Origin: Cytospora piceicola
Taxonomy: Eukaryota > Ascomycota > Sordariomycetes > Diaporthales > Cytosporaceae
Length of the DNA stretch: 64,000 nucleotides
Assembly: GCA_023375675.1 (NCBI GenBank)
Contig: JALQBC010000025.1
Coordinates: forward strand, 310,001 to 374,000
Reading direction: 5' to 3'
The position numbers were made by a program, and so were the translations under genes. Below the pieces are notes generated by a model. The model was not told the DNA's origin, made no database searches, and worked only from the letters and a program-made list of their open reading frames with translations. Below are positions 34,052 through 46,783 of this stretch, piece after piece. Within the stretch, counting starts at the first letter, position 1. Every line of letters starts with the position of its first letter.

Positions 34052-37000
34052 ATTACCTTTAAAAGAAAAAATCCTCGTTTATAAGGATACAGATATTATA
34101 GTCGTAATTAGATTAATAGTAAGTTTATAGTATAAAGGTAGTTATATTTATAGAATAAAGAGAAGAACCGTTATTAATCTATAAAAGAGGTATTATATTT
34201 AGGTAACGACGATATTTAAATTATAATCCGACGAAAAGACCGATAAAGGCTCGGGTAGACTATAGTAGTATATATAGTAAAAAAAATAAAAGCTTATAGA
34301 AATATAAGGTATAGTTAGAAAAAAAGTATAGTTAACTATAAAAAAAGAAAGGTAAAAATAGTTTTTATCTTTAAGTATTTACTTTATAGTATTAGTAGAC
34401 CTATACGTATTACTAATACCGTTAAACGAATAGAAAAAGAAAGATAATAACTGTTTTTATTTTTAAACATCTGTTATACGGCGTCGGTTTACCTATATAT
34501 ATAGTCGATACTACGAAAAAGCCTATAAACTTACAGATATAAAATAACGAATATAAGAATAACTATAAAATAACGACTAAATAACGATTAAACGAAACGT
34601 ATTTTTAAAGAATTTAACAGAGTTTTAACTCTTTTTTAGTTAAAAGGGATAGTAGACCGAATAACGCTTTTACGTCTTTATTAAAGACGTTTTTAGTTAG
34701 CGTCGCGACCTTATTAAACGTTAAAGTTATAGCTTTAATTATATTATAAGCTTCGAGGTATAAATTTATACTATATAAGCGGCGTTTAAACGTTTTAATA
34801 GACGTATAACCGAGGTTATCTATATAAAGACGTTTTTATTTATAGTAAGTATTTACTTAGTTAATATCGCTGCTTTTTTAAAACTTAGTTTTAATAAAAC
34901 CGAAGTTTATTCGGTAGTAAAGGAAGTGTTTAAATACGAAGGTAACGTTAAAGTATTATATATACAATTCTTTATCGAGTTTTTAAATACGGCGGATAAA
35001 GTTTATTACCTATACGGCGGTACTATATAGTATTATAATATTAGTATTAGTTACGTTAAGTAGTAGAACGACGTAAAGCTTTTAGCTATTTATTTAAACG
35101 TAGGCGTTAATTTTAAGCTTATAGCCTACTTCGATAATATATATAATAAGTATAGTAATATTAAACTAAGCGGACGTTTTAAGCTTATTATTTTTATATA
35201 TATCGTTAATAATAGTAATAAGGTATATCGAACGTTTATATTTTATAAGAAGCGAATTTACTTTAAACTTATCTAATTTATAAATTATAATAAACGAACT
35301 GTTATCGGTAATATAGCGTTTTCTACTTATAAAAAAGCTTTTAACGAGATTAAACCGGAGGCTGTATACTAGTTTTTTTTTAATATCGTTTTTTATAAAG
35401 ATAAAAGCGGTAGATAAGCCTTTTCGGCCCGATAACTATAAGTTTTATAATAAGCGTCCGGGAGTTAGCTACGTTTTAAGCTTTTTAAAGGCGTTTATAG
35501 TAACTTCGGCGTAGGTAATAATATCGGATATAAGGCTATAGTATTTTTTTTTAGTTTTTTACTATTCTTTTATAATAATATAACCGGTATTTATAAGTTT
35601 AATATTTAAAAACTATAAGCTTATAATAATATATTATATTATAACTAAGTTTATTTTATTAATAGTAAGGTTATTTACGCTTTAAACGAATTAGCTTTTT
35701 TTATTATAGCGGATATATTTATTATATTTATAAGATAAAGTAAATAAGAGTATAAGAGGATTATAAGCGAATAGGTTTAAACCTTTTTAAGCCGATATTA
35801 TAAAAGAATTTAATAAATATACTAAGTTAGTTTCTTTATATCTGTTTATAAGTAAATCCGTTACTTAGTTTATACGGCTGTTTTATATATTAAAATAAAG
35901 CTTTTATTTATAGTATAACGTACTATCGCGGTTAATCTATATAGAGATAGAATATTAACTAAGGTATTATTAAGCTTTATAACAGGTAACCTTATAGTTA
36001 ATCGGGTATATTAAAAGCTTTAAAAGCGGTATATATATATTAAACTTTACTTTTCGGTCGGTAAAGTTAGTATATTCTTTATCGATTACTTTTTATCGAA
36101 AATATATCCGTTCGGCTATACAGCGATATAAGTAGGTATTAAATCGGGTGTTAGTAATAAACGTTTTAACAGATATCGCCGATTTTCTTTTATATAAGTA
36201 AAGTCTTTATTTATATCTATTAAGGTTTAATATATTCTAACGTAAGGCTTTATAGACTTTTATCGAGTATTCTTTTATATAGCTTTTCTATAGGTATAAA
36301 CAACTAAGGTTATAAAAGGTAAAATATAGTATTAAGTAAAACTTTAGTATTTTAAGGTATTTATAAGATGTTTAACTACTAATATTTTATATAGGTTTTT
36401 TAGTTTAGTATACGTACTTAACGGTAAATATAAAGTAAGTTTAATATAATAGTTTTAAATTATATAAAATAACGAGTAAACGATAACTTTAAAATAAGTT
36501 TTTAAGTAAAATACTTTATATAATAGTTAAGCTAACAATATAATATTTTAAAGGCGAGCTTTAGTAAAAAGAATAAAATAAAGAAAAGTAGTAGATAATA
36601 TAAAAAAAGAAGTTTAAGTTAATAGTCGGTTAATAAACAGGTTTTCTTTATTATCGTTTATTATTTAGTATTAACGTAAATATATTTAACCTTTATTACC
36701 TAGTAACTTTCTATAAACGTCGAATATTATTTTTCGGCTTTAATACCGACGTTACCGGTCGATTTACCGGTTATTTATTAAGTAATTTTCTTTTTAACTA
36801 AAGCTATAGTATTTAGGTAATTATTTCTTTAGGTTCCGGTTACTTTATAGGTAATTCTCTTTTTATTACTAATTAAACGTATAGCTTTTTTATTTTTTCT
36901 TATTTTATTTCGAATTTTTAAATTATTTTATCGGTATTTAAAGTATTTCGCAGTATTTATATATTAAAATAACTAAGGTAATCGGTTTATTTTATAAGAT

Positions 37001-39389
37001 ACTTAATATATAGCTATTTATAACTATACTTTTATTTACGTTTAGCTATAATATATTATAACTTATAATATTTAAAAGCTTTATTATACTTTTACGTTTT
37101 ATTATTATTTACTTTTATAGGCTTTATAGCTAGTAAATCTCGTTTATATAAGTTAGACTATAACAGCTTATTTAAAGATAAATAAATTATAGATAATATT
37201 AAATAAATATTTATATACGAAGTTATTTTAAGCTTATATATTAGTCTGTTTATCTTATATATAATTTAAAACGGTTTTATACGCTATTAAGAATACTTTC
37301 AGGCTAAATTCTTAAGTAGCGTATAGCTATAGTAGAGTTCGATAATAACTTAGTTATTTAAAGTAAATTTATATTAACGATGCTTTTTATTATACTATAG
37401 TTTTATAGCTATTTAAGCCTCGGCGATTATAAGTTACGCTTTTTTTTAAAATATATTTTAAGCTAACGTTAAAATACCTTCTTTTAGTTAGCTTATTCCG
37501 GTAAGATTAAATCTATATAAAAGCTAGTTAACAGAGTATTTCGTAGCCTTATTATAAACGTTATTTAAGTTAAACTATAGTATTAAGATAATATCGGTCT
37601 ATTTAATTTTAAAATATATTATAGCGAATATTTAAACTGCTAATTCTATTATTTTATTCTTACCTTTAGACTAGCTATCGGTTTATAAGTATTAGGCGGT
37701 TAAATAAGCTAGCTTAATATTTAAACCGGACTATAGACTTTATTAAAAGTCCGAAAAAAACTTAAAATCTCTATTAAAAATAATATATTATAAAATACTT
37801 TAGTTATATAAATATAATATACGTAATAGTATATATACTTAATTTACGGCTATATATACAGTATTATTAAGGATAACGATAGTCGTTTTACTATATTTAT
37901 TTATAACCGAAAGAAAGACGTTAAAAAAAGGTATTTTAAAGATTACTTATAAAGTATTAACGGTTAAAACGTCGAGCAGAGCCGTTATAAAGTCTATAGT
38001 AATAGTATAAAACGGGATTAATAGCGAAAAAATAGGCTATATTTCTTTTAGTAGTTATTAGTTTTTATTACGATTTATTATATAAACCGGATAATTTTTA
38101 ATATATTCGAAGACTTTCCGACGGTAATTCTTAATTATAAACCGATCGGTAAGGTTATATTAAACTTTATTTTTACCGAAATAGTGTTTAACATTATAAG
38201 CTTTAACGATAAGATCTATAGCTATTTATATTAAGATATAAAAGCGTTATTTACTTAATAACTTTATAAAATATAAAAGTTTATTTATATTTAATTCGAA
38301 TAATATGTTTATTTTTATTTAATTATTTTGTAGTTATTAAATAATATTAGTTTAACTAATATATTCTTAATATCTTATAATAATATAATCTTTAAGCGTT
38401 TAGTCGATAAAGATTTTAGATATACTATATAAAGCGGTATTTTCTTATAATTTATTAAGTATACTATTATCTTTTATAAGTTATTAACTTATCGGCAGCT
38501 TAAAAATAGTATTTATTAATATATTAGTTACTTTTAGAATATAATAAACGTTTAAACTATATTAGTTTAAGTATTTTAATATAAAAATAAGCTTTATATT
38601 TATCTTAGTCTTATCTACTATATCGAAGAACGTTTACTTAATAATACCGATAGTAGTAACGTAGTTTATAAAGATATATATAAGTTATTTATAATTTAAA
38701 CTAATAATTATATAAAGTTTATAAACTAGCTATATTAAATAAGTAACTTTAAGTTCGGTTAGCTAATATTTATATTTAGCTATATTAATAGTTTTACTTA
38801 GATATTATAATAAACGGATTTAAGTATAAAATATAAGTAATTTCCGGTTTTATTTAAAATTATTATTTAGTTAAAAGATAATACTTAAAAATCTAACTTC
38901 TTTTAAAGTATTTAACTAGATAAATAATAGCTTATCCGGGTTTTAATAAAATAAAGCGTTTTTACTTATTAAAGCCGACTTAAGATTATTAAAAAAGTAT
39001 ACCTTTTTTTAAGTAAGCTTAAAGAAGGTTCGATAAGTATAGTTTTTTTAAGCGTTATCTTTCGGAAGTTTCTTATTTTCTTATCTTTTAATAAGTATTT
39101 AAGTCTTTTATTTTTATAACAGATCGATATATTTAGTATACTATAATACGAAATAGTAAAGATAATTTATAAAGCTAATAAACTTCTCGAGTTACTATAG
39201 TATAGTAAAGAACTATAGCTAGGTAATAGTTTTTATTTAGTTTAAAGTATTATATATACTTAGTCTATTAACTTTAAATCCGAGTAATTTTATTAAAAAA
39301 TATCCGATAAAAGATTTTTTAACTAATAAGGATATATAACGTTTTATAAATAGTATAAATAGCTACTTTAAATACTTTATATATTTTTC

Positions 39390-39440
39390 GGTAGTATTAA
39401 AGAAAATAATAATATTATCGATAAACGCGATAGTAAAATA
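39390..39440 (-). pseudogene. Reverse transcriptase active-site remnant
   Basis: The minus-strand frame reads FTIAFIDNIIIFFNTT, the Ty3/gypsy motif around the catalytic Asp pair. GAT-GAT to GAT-AAT is a TpG to TpA change. Upstream, stretches such as QYINYIL remain, interrupted by stops. Confidence 0.75.
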
Positions 39441-42400
39441 CTTAAATAGCCGGAGTATATAGTTTATATACTGTTAAATATACGCCGGTAAGTTACGGAA
39501 TCTTATAAATACGATTTTTAGCTGTTTTTAACTATAGTAACTAATTAAAGTAAACTATTTATAATATAGCAGGTATATTTAAAACTAATAGAAAAACGAG
39601 CTTATATCGATAATAGTAAGAAAGAACTTATTATAAATATTTTTAAAAACGTTTAATTAAAAGGGTAGCGGATATATATTAAGAATAGTTACCTTATTAA
39701 AGGTATAAAGGTTTATAACTATACGTCTTTTACGCTTACCTTTTACTATTTTCTATACTATAAAGATAAGTAAGCCGAATAAGGTAGACTAAATAATCTA
39801 CTTAATATAACTTTATTTATAAAGACTGTTTATTATACTGTTAATAATTTTTTAGTCTTTTTTATTAAAATAGTATAGTTGTTACGATATCTTCTGATTT
39901 TATTAGCTTTCGATTAAGAGAACTCGTATTTACTTACTTTTAAGTATTCGAATATTCGAAGTATCTTTAAATATATATACGAACTTGTATATAAGATAGT
40001 TTACCTTTAATATAAACTTAAGTAAATACTAGTATATATATATATTATTTAATAGCTTTATTTTAAGTAGGTTTTTAATATAAGTAATATTAAGTTTTCT
40101 ATTTAAGTAAAGATATTTATATATCTTTACGTTCGTTTTATTTAAAGGCGGCTTATTCGGGATAAATTCTTTAGTGTTAACGGGTTATTCGATACTATCT
40201 AAAGCGTTTAATACGTTAGTAAGGTTAAACTTAAAAAATAAGTTAACGATTATATCTTATATAAATAGCTCGGAATAATAGAAAGGTAATTAATTATAAT
40301 CTAATAAGGTTTAAATAGTACTTTTTTATTCTATACGTTTTATATATTCTTCGGAAACAGGTTTAAGTATATTTAAATAAGTGTTTTTACTAATTTTTAA
40401 AAGAAAGGACGATTAATTTATAGCTATTACGTTATAAGAGTCTTAGTTAATTAAGGTATTTACTTAACCTTTTTACTTTAACTTAAATAAAAAGGATTTA
40501 GTTTTTCTATAAGTAGTTTAATAATAAATACGATACAGTTTAATTATAATAAAATTATAGCGGCAGAGGCGGCTTTTACTTTATAAGTATATAAAGCGGT
40601 TTTAATAAAAACCGATACTTTTACTTATATACTATTAAAGTAACTAAACGATACGTTAGTTACCGAGTTAAAGATATCTACCTAATATAGTACTATAAAT
40701 TCTTATCTTATTAGTAGTTCTGTATTTAAACGTTTAAGTATTTACGTTTTTATTTTTACCGATAAAATAGTAGGCGAACTGTTTAAGCTAGCTTAATAAA
40801 AAATATTAAACTCGGCTTAGCTAAAGGTACTTATTTTACTTATCTTTCGAAAATTAGCTTAAGCTTTTTAGTTTACTTTAATATTAAGTATTAGGTTTAA
40901 TATTACTTAAAAGATCGTATATTTAAAAGCCCCGATATTATAATAGGTACTAAAAGTATAACCGGTTAAAGAACTATATACTTTAATATAGGTATACGTA
41001 TAACTATAACCTTTATATAGTAATACTTAAAACGGTATATTAAGGTTTAGAACGGGACTTTCTTATTTTGTTATACTATAGTATATTTTAACGTTATTAT
41101 AATAATAATAGTACTTAAAAAAACGTAGTTTAAATAAAGAAACGTAATTATAATCGATATAATAGAGATCGTTCGGATAAAACAGATATCTTTTGTAATA
41201 AATACTGTTATCTAATAGTTTCGAAGTAAATAGTTTTATATTAAAGTTATATATATCGATATTTTCGACTATTACGTATTTATTATTTAAAAGTCTTTTT
41301 TCGTCGGTAGGTTAGTTATTTTTTAAGTCTATTTATTTATTAGTATCGTTCGGTAGTTTGTTTATTATAATAAACGTTATTTCTTTATTAACCGGATAAA
41401 AGCTGTCTTATATTAGCTTTTTTTCGTAGGCGGTATTATATTAAAAGGTATTATCGTTTACGTTAAAGAGTTAAGCGTTTTTTATTATTACGTTACTTTT
41501 ATTATTTTAATAAGCGAAACGTTAAAAGATTCTAAGCTAATTATAACGCTTTTATAAATAACGTTATTTAAAAGGACTTTAGTTTATAGTATTAGTTAGT
41601 AGCTATAATGTTAGCTTAAATAGTAGTAGGTTATAAGTAGCTTACTATTAGTTTTAAACGGCTTTTTATATTTCGATTAACTATTTTTACTATTTAGGTA
41701 ATAACTTTTAATAATTACTTAAACTAAGCTATAGAAGCTATCTTAATATTTAGGCTTAAAGTAAGACTTATTTAAACTGTTAAAAGTTAAAACGGTTAAA
41801 TAGTAAAACCGGTTATTAAAAGTCGGCCTTTTATAGCCGGGAATAGATAGGCTAAACTTAGTATTACAGTAGCTTAAGTCGACGTTTATTTATAATAGAC
41901 TATCGTAGCCTTATATAGATAAACGCAGCCTTTTTTTCGAGTATATATTAAGTTTTTTACTTAGCTTTAAACTTACGTTCGAAGTCCCGAAAGTTAACGT
42001 TATACTTAAAGCGATTAAAGTAACAGACGATTATCTGTTTATCGATTTAGTCTTATATATTTCGAACGATAAAACTATTTAGCTATTCGGCTAAAACGGT
42101 AAAACGATAGATATATTAGATAAAGTCTAAAATATTCTTATTATTTCGGGTATTACGTTATATATATCGAAGGCTATTTAAAATTCTATCGGTTATATTA
42201 TAAAGTATACTAAAGTCTGTAATAAAGTACTTTTTCTACTTTATCTATATATCGAAGTAAATAGTTAAATTAAATCTTTTTTTATTTAATAAAATATTTT
42301 AAAACTATAAATAAATAAATCCGGTAAAGTAAGTAAAAAGATTTTAATATAAAGTCTATCGTCGAGTTTCGATATTAGCGATATATATATAATAACGTTA

Positions 42401-44175
42401 AATAAATATTAGTAAGTCTTTTTATACTATTACCTTATTATTTATACGAAACACTTTTATAAGCTTTTCGGTGTTATTTTAACTAATATATAGTTTAAAT
42501 CTTTTAAAAGTATTTTCTTTAAACTCTTAGGTAAATAATAGGTTTATAAGTAATTAAAAAACGTTAATCGATAGTTTACGTTTATAATTATATATATTTC
42601 GGTTTTTATTTCGGTTAAAATAACGACTAAGTAGATTTCTGCTTTAGTTATAATTATAGATAAAGTTATTATCGTTTAAATTATTATTTAAGTCGTTACT
42701 AGAGTTTTTACTACTACCGGTTATATAGTATATATAGTCTTTAACAGGTTATATATTACTTCTTTAAACGATATAACTATATTAATAAGAATTTCTAAAG
42801 TAAGCTGCCAGTTTATAGGTAATACGATAGAAATTAAAAAGATTACCTAATAGTATATAAAATAATAGTACTTATAAACCTATTTTTTATTTATATAGTT
42901 AAAACGTTTTAATATTTTTTAATATAGAGATTATAACGTTAATATAACGTTTTTCTTTAAAACTACTTAATAAGTTCGCTTATACTAAAGTAATTTCCGG
43001 TCGGTTAAATATATTAGTTTAAACAGCTTATAGAACTAGATTTTTTTTTTATAGTAATATTATAGAAATAATTAAAAACGATATAATATATAGGCGGATA
43101 GTTTTAGTTATTAATTTAAATAAGAGTAAAACTTTTAAATTATTATATTATATACTTTTTATTGTTTTTAATTATCGTTCGGGGTTTTAAATAATCTTTT
43201 TATCTTTTTTATCTATTTTAACTATCGTTTTTCAGCTTTTTAACTCTTTAAGTTCTCCTGCTATATAAACTATTAGTTCGACTAAGGTATAAGTAAAAGG
43301 TTAGTGTTTTAATAAAAACAGAGTTTTTAAAGTATTATAAATAATTACCTTTTATTTACGCTTTATTTAACTTAAACCGAATATTACTTCGAAAAGTAGC
43401 TTCTATCTTTTATAAAATAGGCTTTTAAACTTAAGTTTCTATAAAGACTAATAAATCGGTTTATATTCTTTAAAGTTATAAGTATAGCTTAACTATTATA
43501 AGTTATAAAAGTACCGGAATTTATAGTAAAACTTAATATTTTTACTAGACTAACTATATATAACGATAAAGAAATAAACGTTATTAAGCTTTTATAGCTA
43601 ATAACTAAAGTAGTATACTTTATAAATATATTCCGCGAAACGCTTTTAAGTATAACGAAGTTAGTTATTTTTATCTTAATTATTATAATAATACTTAAAA
43701 TAAAAAGTATAAAGCTACTACTAGTTAGTATAGCTAGTTAAGTATTTTAAAAAAGTAAAATTATAGTTTATAACGTAAAGTTAATATCGGGTAAAGTATT
43801 CGGTAATAACTACTTTAATATAACGTAAAAGCTAAATATCTTTAATAATCGTATAGTTTCGAGGTATCGTTAAAAATATATTTAAAAAGCGTATATTAAA
43901 TATGTTATTTAAACTTAATATAGCTATAATATAAAATTCTTACAGTAAATAACCGGTAAGTTATAGTAAATAGGTAATAATACCGGCTAAGTAAATAAAA
44001 CGACGTTTTTATACTTTTCGATTTTTTAAAATCTAAAGATTAAAGCTAATTACCTACTAGCTACTATAGTAATAATAACTCGATAACTATCGTAGTATAG
44101 TCCGATAAACTTAATTTATAATATTAAAAGGTTAAACGATATATAACAGAACGTATTTAAGTTATAGCTACTATT

Positions 44176-44413
44176 TAGTAGTAACGGTATAATATAATAG
44201 TATATAATAAAGATAGATTCTCTTTTTTTCTTTTTATATAACCGAGTACTCTTATAAACTATATATAGACTTATAAACCTACTATAAACTTACTCTAAGT
44301 TTATTATATAATTACCGTACGTTTAACCGTCCGAATTATCGGTGAATATACGGTGAATTCGTAGGTATGTTTACAGGTGGGTTTGCTACGAACCCACCGG
44401 TAGGTGTGTAATA
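44176..44413 (-). repeat. LTR at the right end (5' LTR of the element)
   Basis: 238 bp, starting TAGTAGTAACGG and ending GTGTGTAATA. Its last 80 bp (after about 44335) keep more CpA/TpG than the left copy, so mutation load differs along and between the LTRs. Confidence 0.9.
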
Positions 44414-44418
44414 AGGGC
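44414..44418 (+). repeat. 5-bp target-site duplication (AGGGC), right
   Basis: Direct repeat of 33809-33813 immediately outside the right LTR. Confidence 0.85.
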
Positions 44419-44800
44419 TACGATTTAATTAAATATACTGTTTAATAGCCTTTTTTCTACAGATTTAGATTTAGGTAAGCTTTATTTAATCGGACTAACA
44501 CTTGAGCGTATATCTTAGTTCGAACTTAAAGGCTTAAGTAAGTAAAAAGGAAGGGAAAGGCTAAGGTTCGGGTTAAGAACCTTAAGAACCTATAGAATTA
44601 AAACTATTAGCTTTAATAGTAAGCTTACCTTAAAGGCTATAATTTAATTATATATACCGTTTTATAGCTTTTTTTCTAAAGATTTAAATTAAGGTAAGTG
44701 CTTTTTTATCGGATTAAAACTTAAGCGTTCATCTTAGTTTAAACCTAAGGTCTTTAGTAAAAAGCCTTATTATACCTAGACTTAAGCCTTATCGTAGGCC
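44419..44800 (+). repeat. Remainder of the interrupted 219-bp unit and its second tandem copy
   Basis: 44419-44602 completes the unit that begins at 33779. 44603 onward repeats it (ACTATTAGC..., then AATTTAATTA..., TTTATAGC, AGATTTAAATTAAGGTAAG, TTATCGGATTAA). The copies differ mainly by C/T and G/A changes. Confidence 0.75.
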
Positions 44801-45675
44801 TTAAAGTAACTGTAAGCCTTTCGGCAGGCATTAAAGGCCTTATAATTACTAGTGTATTTAGTTTACAGAACGACTAGAATTACTGCTTTTAACAGCTAAT
44901 CAGATCCTTTAGACAGGTGCTTTAGTAAATTAGTATAATTGTAATTCAGAGCTAATCAGAATTAAAAACAAGTGGTATAAATCTTAAGGGCAATAATTTC
45001 TGTGTGCTCGCCCGCCTTATAAAATAAAGATCAACCTTCTTAACAGAAGGCATTAAGTAAAACTTAAATATGTTAGTTTCGATAAATCTATACATGTGTA
45101 TAGTAGAACTTAGTCGGATAGGGGAGGGGGTCTGACGTGTTCTTGGAGATGCCCTACAACATTGACAAGCTGCATGCCCATGACAATCCCTTTACAGCTT
45201 CCGGGGGGTGTCTTCGAAGAGGCTGCGATTGATCGAATGCCGAGCACTGTAGCGGAAGAGCTAGCGAATCCAAAGCAGAGAGGGCTGGATTGGTTAGGGC
45301 ATTCAATCACAAGACTGTGAAACTACCCGTATCATGACCAATGGATGGCGCTCTGCTTCCTGCAAGCCTTCGTTGATCTCGTCTGCAAGAGGCCTAAAGT
45401 GCAATTTGTGCTGGAGAACTATTGAAAACTTGCATTTATCATTAATTATATCGATGTCTTGTTCAGCTGGCTTGCCGATCAATCAGGCAACCAACCTCCC
45501 TCAATTCAGCCGGCAAGCTCTGGATCACAAGGTGATATCCATGTAACATGGCTGCTCTATTTCCTAATTCTTACGTCTCGCAACAGGTTCTCGAGTTGCA
45601 CATCATCGTGCCGACGTGGCCGAGCAGAAGGGGGATGGCAGCACGACTTCAGCCAGCTACAGTCGCCCGGAAAAG
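44801..45675. other. Right margin of the AT island and flanking sequence
   Basis: RIP-like composition fades between 44800 and 45060. From 45100 the sequence is of normal composition with short open frames (45110-45310 minus, 45334-45752 plus) that match no family I know. The plus-strand frames could be remnants of an older gene interrupted by the inverted-repeat element at 45681. Confidence 0.45.
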
Positions 45676-45680
45676 ATACC
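45676..45680 (+). repeat. Putative target-site duplication ATACC, left
   Basis: Directly adjoins the left 36-bp inverted repeat; recurs at 46276-46280. Confidence 0.75.
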
Positions 45681-46275
45681 TATGGTGCGCGACAGTGTAA
45701 TCTCTGCGGAAAGTCAAAAATCGTTGATAGACATACACCTAAGACCGAATAACAATAACTTAAATCAGGAGAATATCTCGATTAACTAGCTTATTATAGG
45801 TAAATAAAATAAATATAAAATACTATATATTATACTTACTATACTTATAAATTTACTTTCTTATTCTTATGTCTTTAGGTTTTTTTAAAAAAAAGATTAT
45901 AAAAACTATTTTTATTTTTTAAGTTTTTATATAGTTTTATCTTATCTTTAATAAGTACCCTTTATAATAAAAAAGTTCTATACTTATTTTAAACTTATTT
46001 CTTAGTATTTCCGGATTTCTAAATATATACCTATATTTTATTAAACCTTATTAAATATTTTATTTATAATAAATAATTATAATATTATAATATTATAATA
46101 AATATATATTATATATTTAGTCTTTAAATTATAGTTTTTTATTTTTATTTTTTATAATATTAGTTAGGTTAAAGTGTAAAAGCAGGTACTTGTAAATCTA
46201 GTTATTTAAGAGAAATGTGGTGTAGCTATAGTAGAAAAGTGACTTTCCGCAGAGATTGCACTGCCGCGCACTATA
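45681..46275. mobile_element. 595-bp non-autonomous element with 36-bp terminal inverted repeats
   Basis: The ends 45681-45716 and 46240-46275 are inverted repeats of 36 bp with three mismatches, all transitions (outer sequence TATGGTGCGCGACAGTG on the left, TATAGTGCGCGGCAGTG on the right complement; shared inner AATCTCTGCGGAAAGTCA). The 5-bp direct repeat ATACC flanks both ends (45676-45680 and 46276-46280). The interior is AT-rich, RIP-like and non-coding. The structure is that of a MITE or deleted DNA transposon. The superfamily is unresolved, since a 5-bp duplication is not the usual 2, 8 or 9 bp of Tc1, hAT or Mutator. Confidence 0.85.
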
Positions 46276-46280
46276 ATACC
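46276..46280 (+). repeat. Putative target-site duplication ATACC, right
   Basis: Directly adjoins the right 36-bp inverted repeat; recurs at 45676-45680. Confidence 0.75.
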
Positions 46281-46783
46281 GGTGAGCCGACTGAACCTAC
46301 TTGGCAAGAGTACATCTTTAAACAGATCAGGCTGTCCACTTCAGTGGAATATGTTGCTCCGGATTGTGGGGCTTCATACTCTTCGCGGATAAACGTAACG
46401 GCCAAGAACTTTTCACTCAGAGACTGGATAAAGCACTGGCAACCCAAGCACTGCGTATGCTGTTGGAAGTCAAGCAATGGGTTAGGTAGCCCACACCGGC
46501 ACACATCATGTCACTCTGTATATAAATAGCGCTATCCCCATCATGTAGTTTCCCATAAACTCTCTCTCTTCAATGCAATGCACTACTATTCACTTCATTT
46601 CCTGCTCAACATATGCATACAGTGCTTCCCCCAGTTGTCACTCAACCAACTTCCAACTCAAGCTGTGAACCATCAGGGACCTGTTCCGACTGCTGAATAA
46701 TTCTACAGCAGCCGCCCGATGTCCCACCCTTGTCTCTTGCCAAGAATCTGAGACACGATCTATTTTTCCTGTCTCCAGAAAGG
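46281..46783 (+). promoter_or_regulatory. Promoter and leader of the HET-domain gene
   Basis: TATAAATA at about 46520-46527 is followed by a CT-rich initiator-like tract (CTCTCTCTCTTCAATG, 46560-46575) and the ATG at 46784. Short open frames in this interval have no recognisable domain. The inverted-repeat element ends 245 bp upstream of the TATA-like site. Confidence 0.55.

Larger units (their letters stand above)
33814..44413 (-). mobile_element. RIP-inactivated Ty3/gypsy-type LTR retrotransposon
   Basis: 10,600 bp bounded by two 238-bp LTRs and a 5-bp target duplication. Between them no long frame survives, but on the minus strand near 39390-39440 the reverse transcriptase active-site region is still readable (FTIAFIDNIIIF, preceded by INYIL), where the second Asp of the catalytic pair has become Asn. 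That fits the Ty3/gypsy RT of fungi and puts the element in minus orientation, with its 5' LTR at 44176-44413. It is longer than common fungal gypsy elements, so an extra region or a nested insertion is possible. The RIP load means it cannot be autonomous. Confidence 0.88.
30590..45060. repeat. RIP-mutated AT-rich island
   Basis: About 14.5 kb with almost no open frames. TpA is very abundant, and CpA and TpG are almost absent across 34-44 kb while CpG remains common. That is the signature of repeat-induced point mutation, which targets CpA, rather than of general CpG deamination. Less mutated GC islets remain near 30800-30970, 32930-33060 and after 44340. The island contains microsatellite fields, a palindrome, an LTR retrotransposon and its duplicated target site. 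Confidence 0.93.

Noticed and set aside
30590..45060. Centromere core
   Set aside because: At 14.5 kb it is small for a RIP-type regional centromere, and it is fully explained by one retrotransposon plus microsatellites. It cannot be excluded without CENP-A data.
46215..46529. Plus-strand frame crossing the right inverted repeat of the 595-bp element
   Set aside because: Its start lies inside the mobile element and its end in the HET promoter region; no domain, probably fortuitous.
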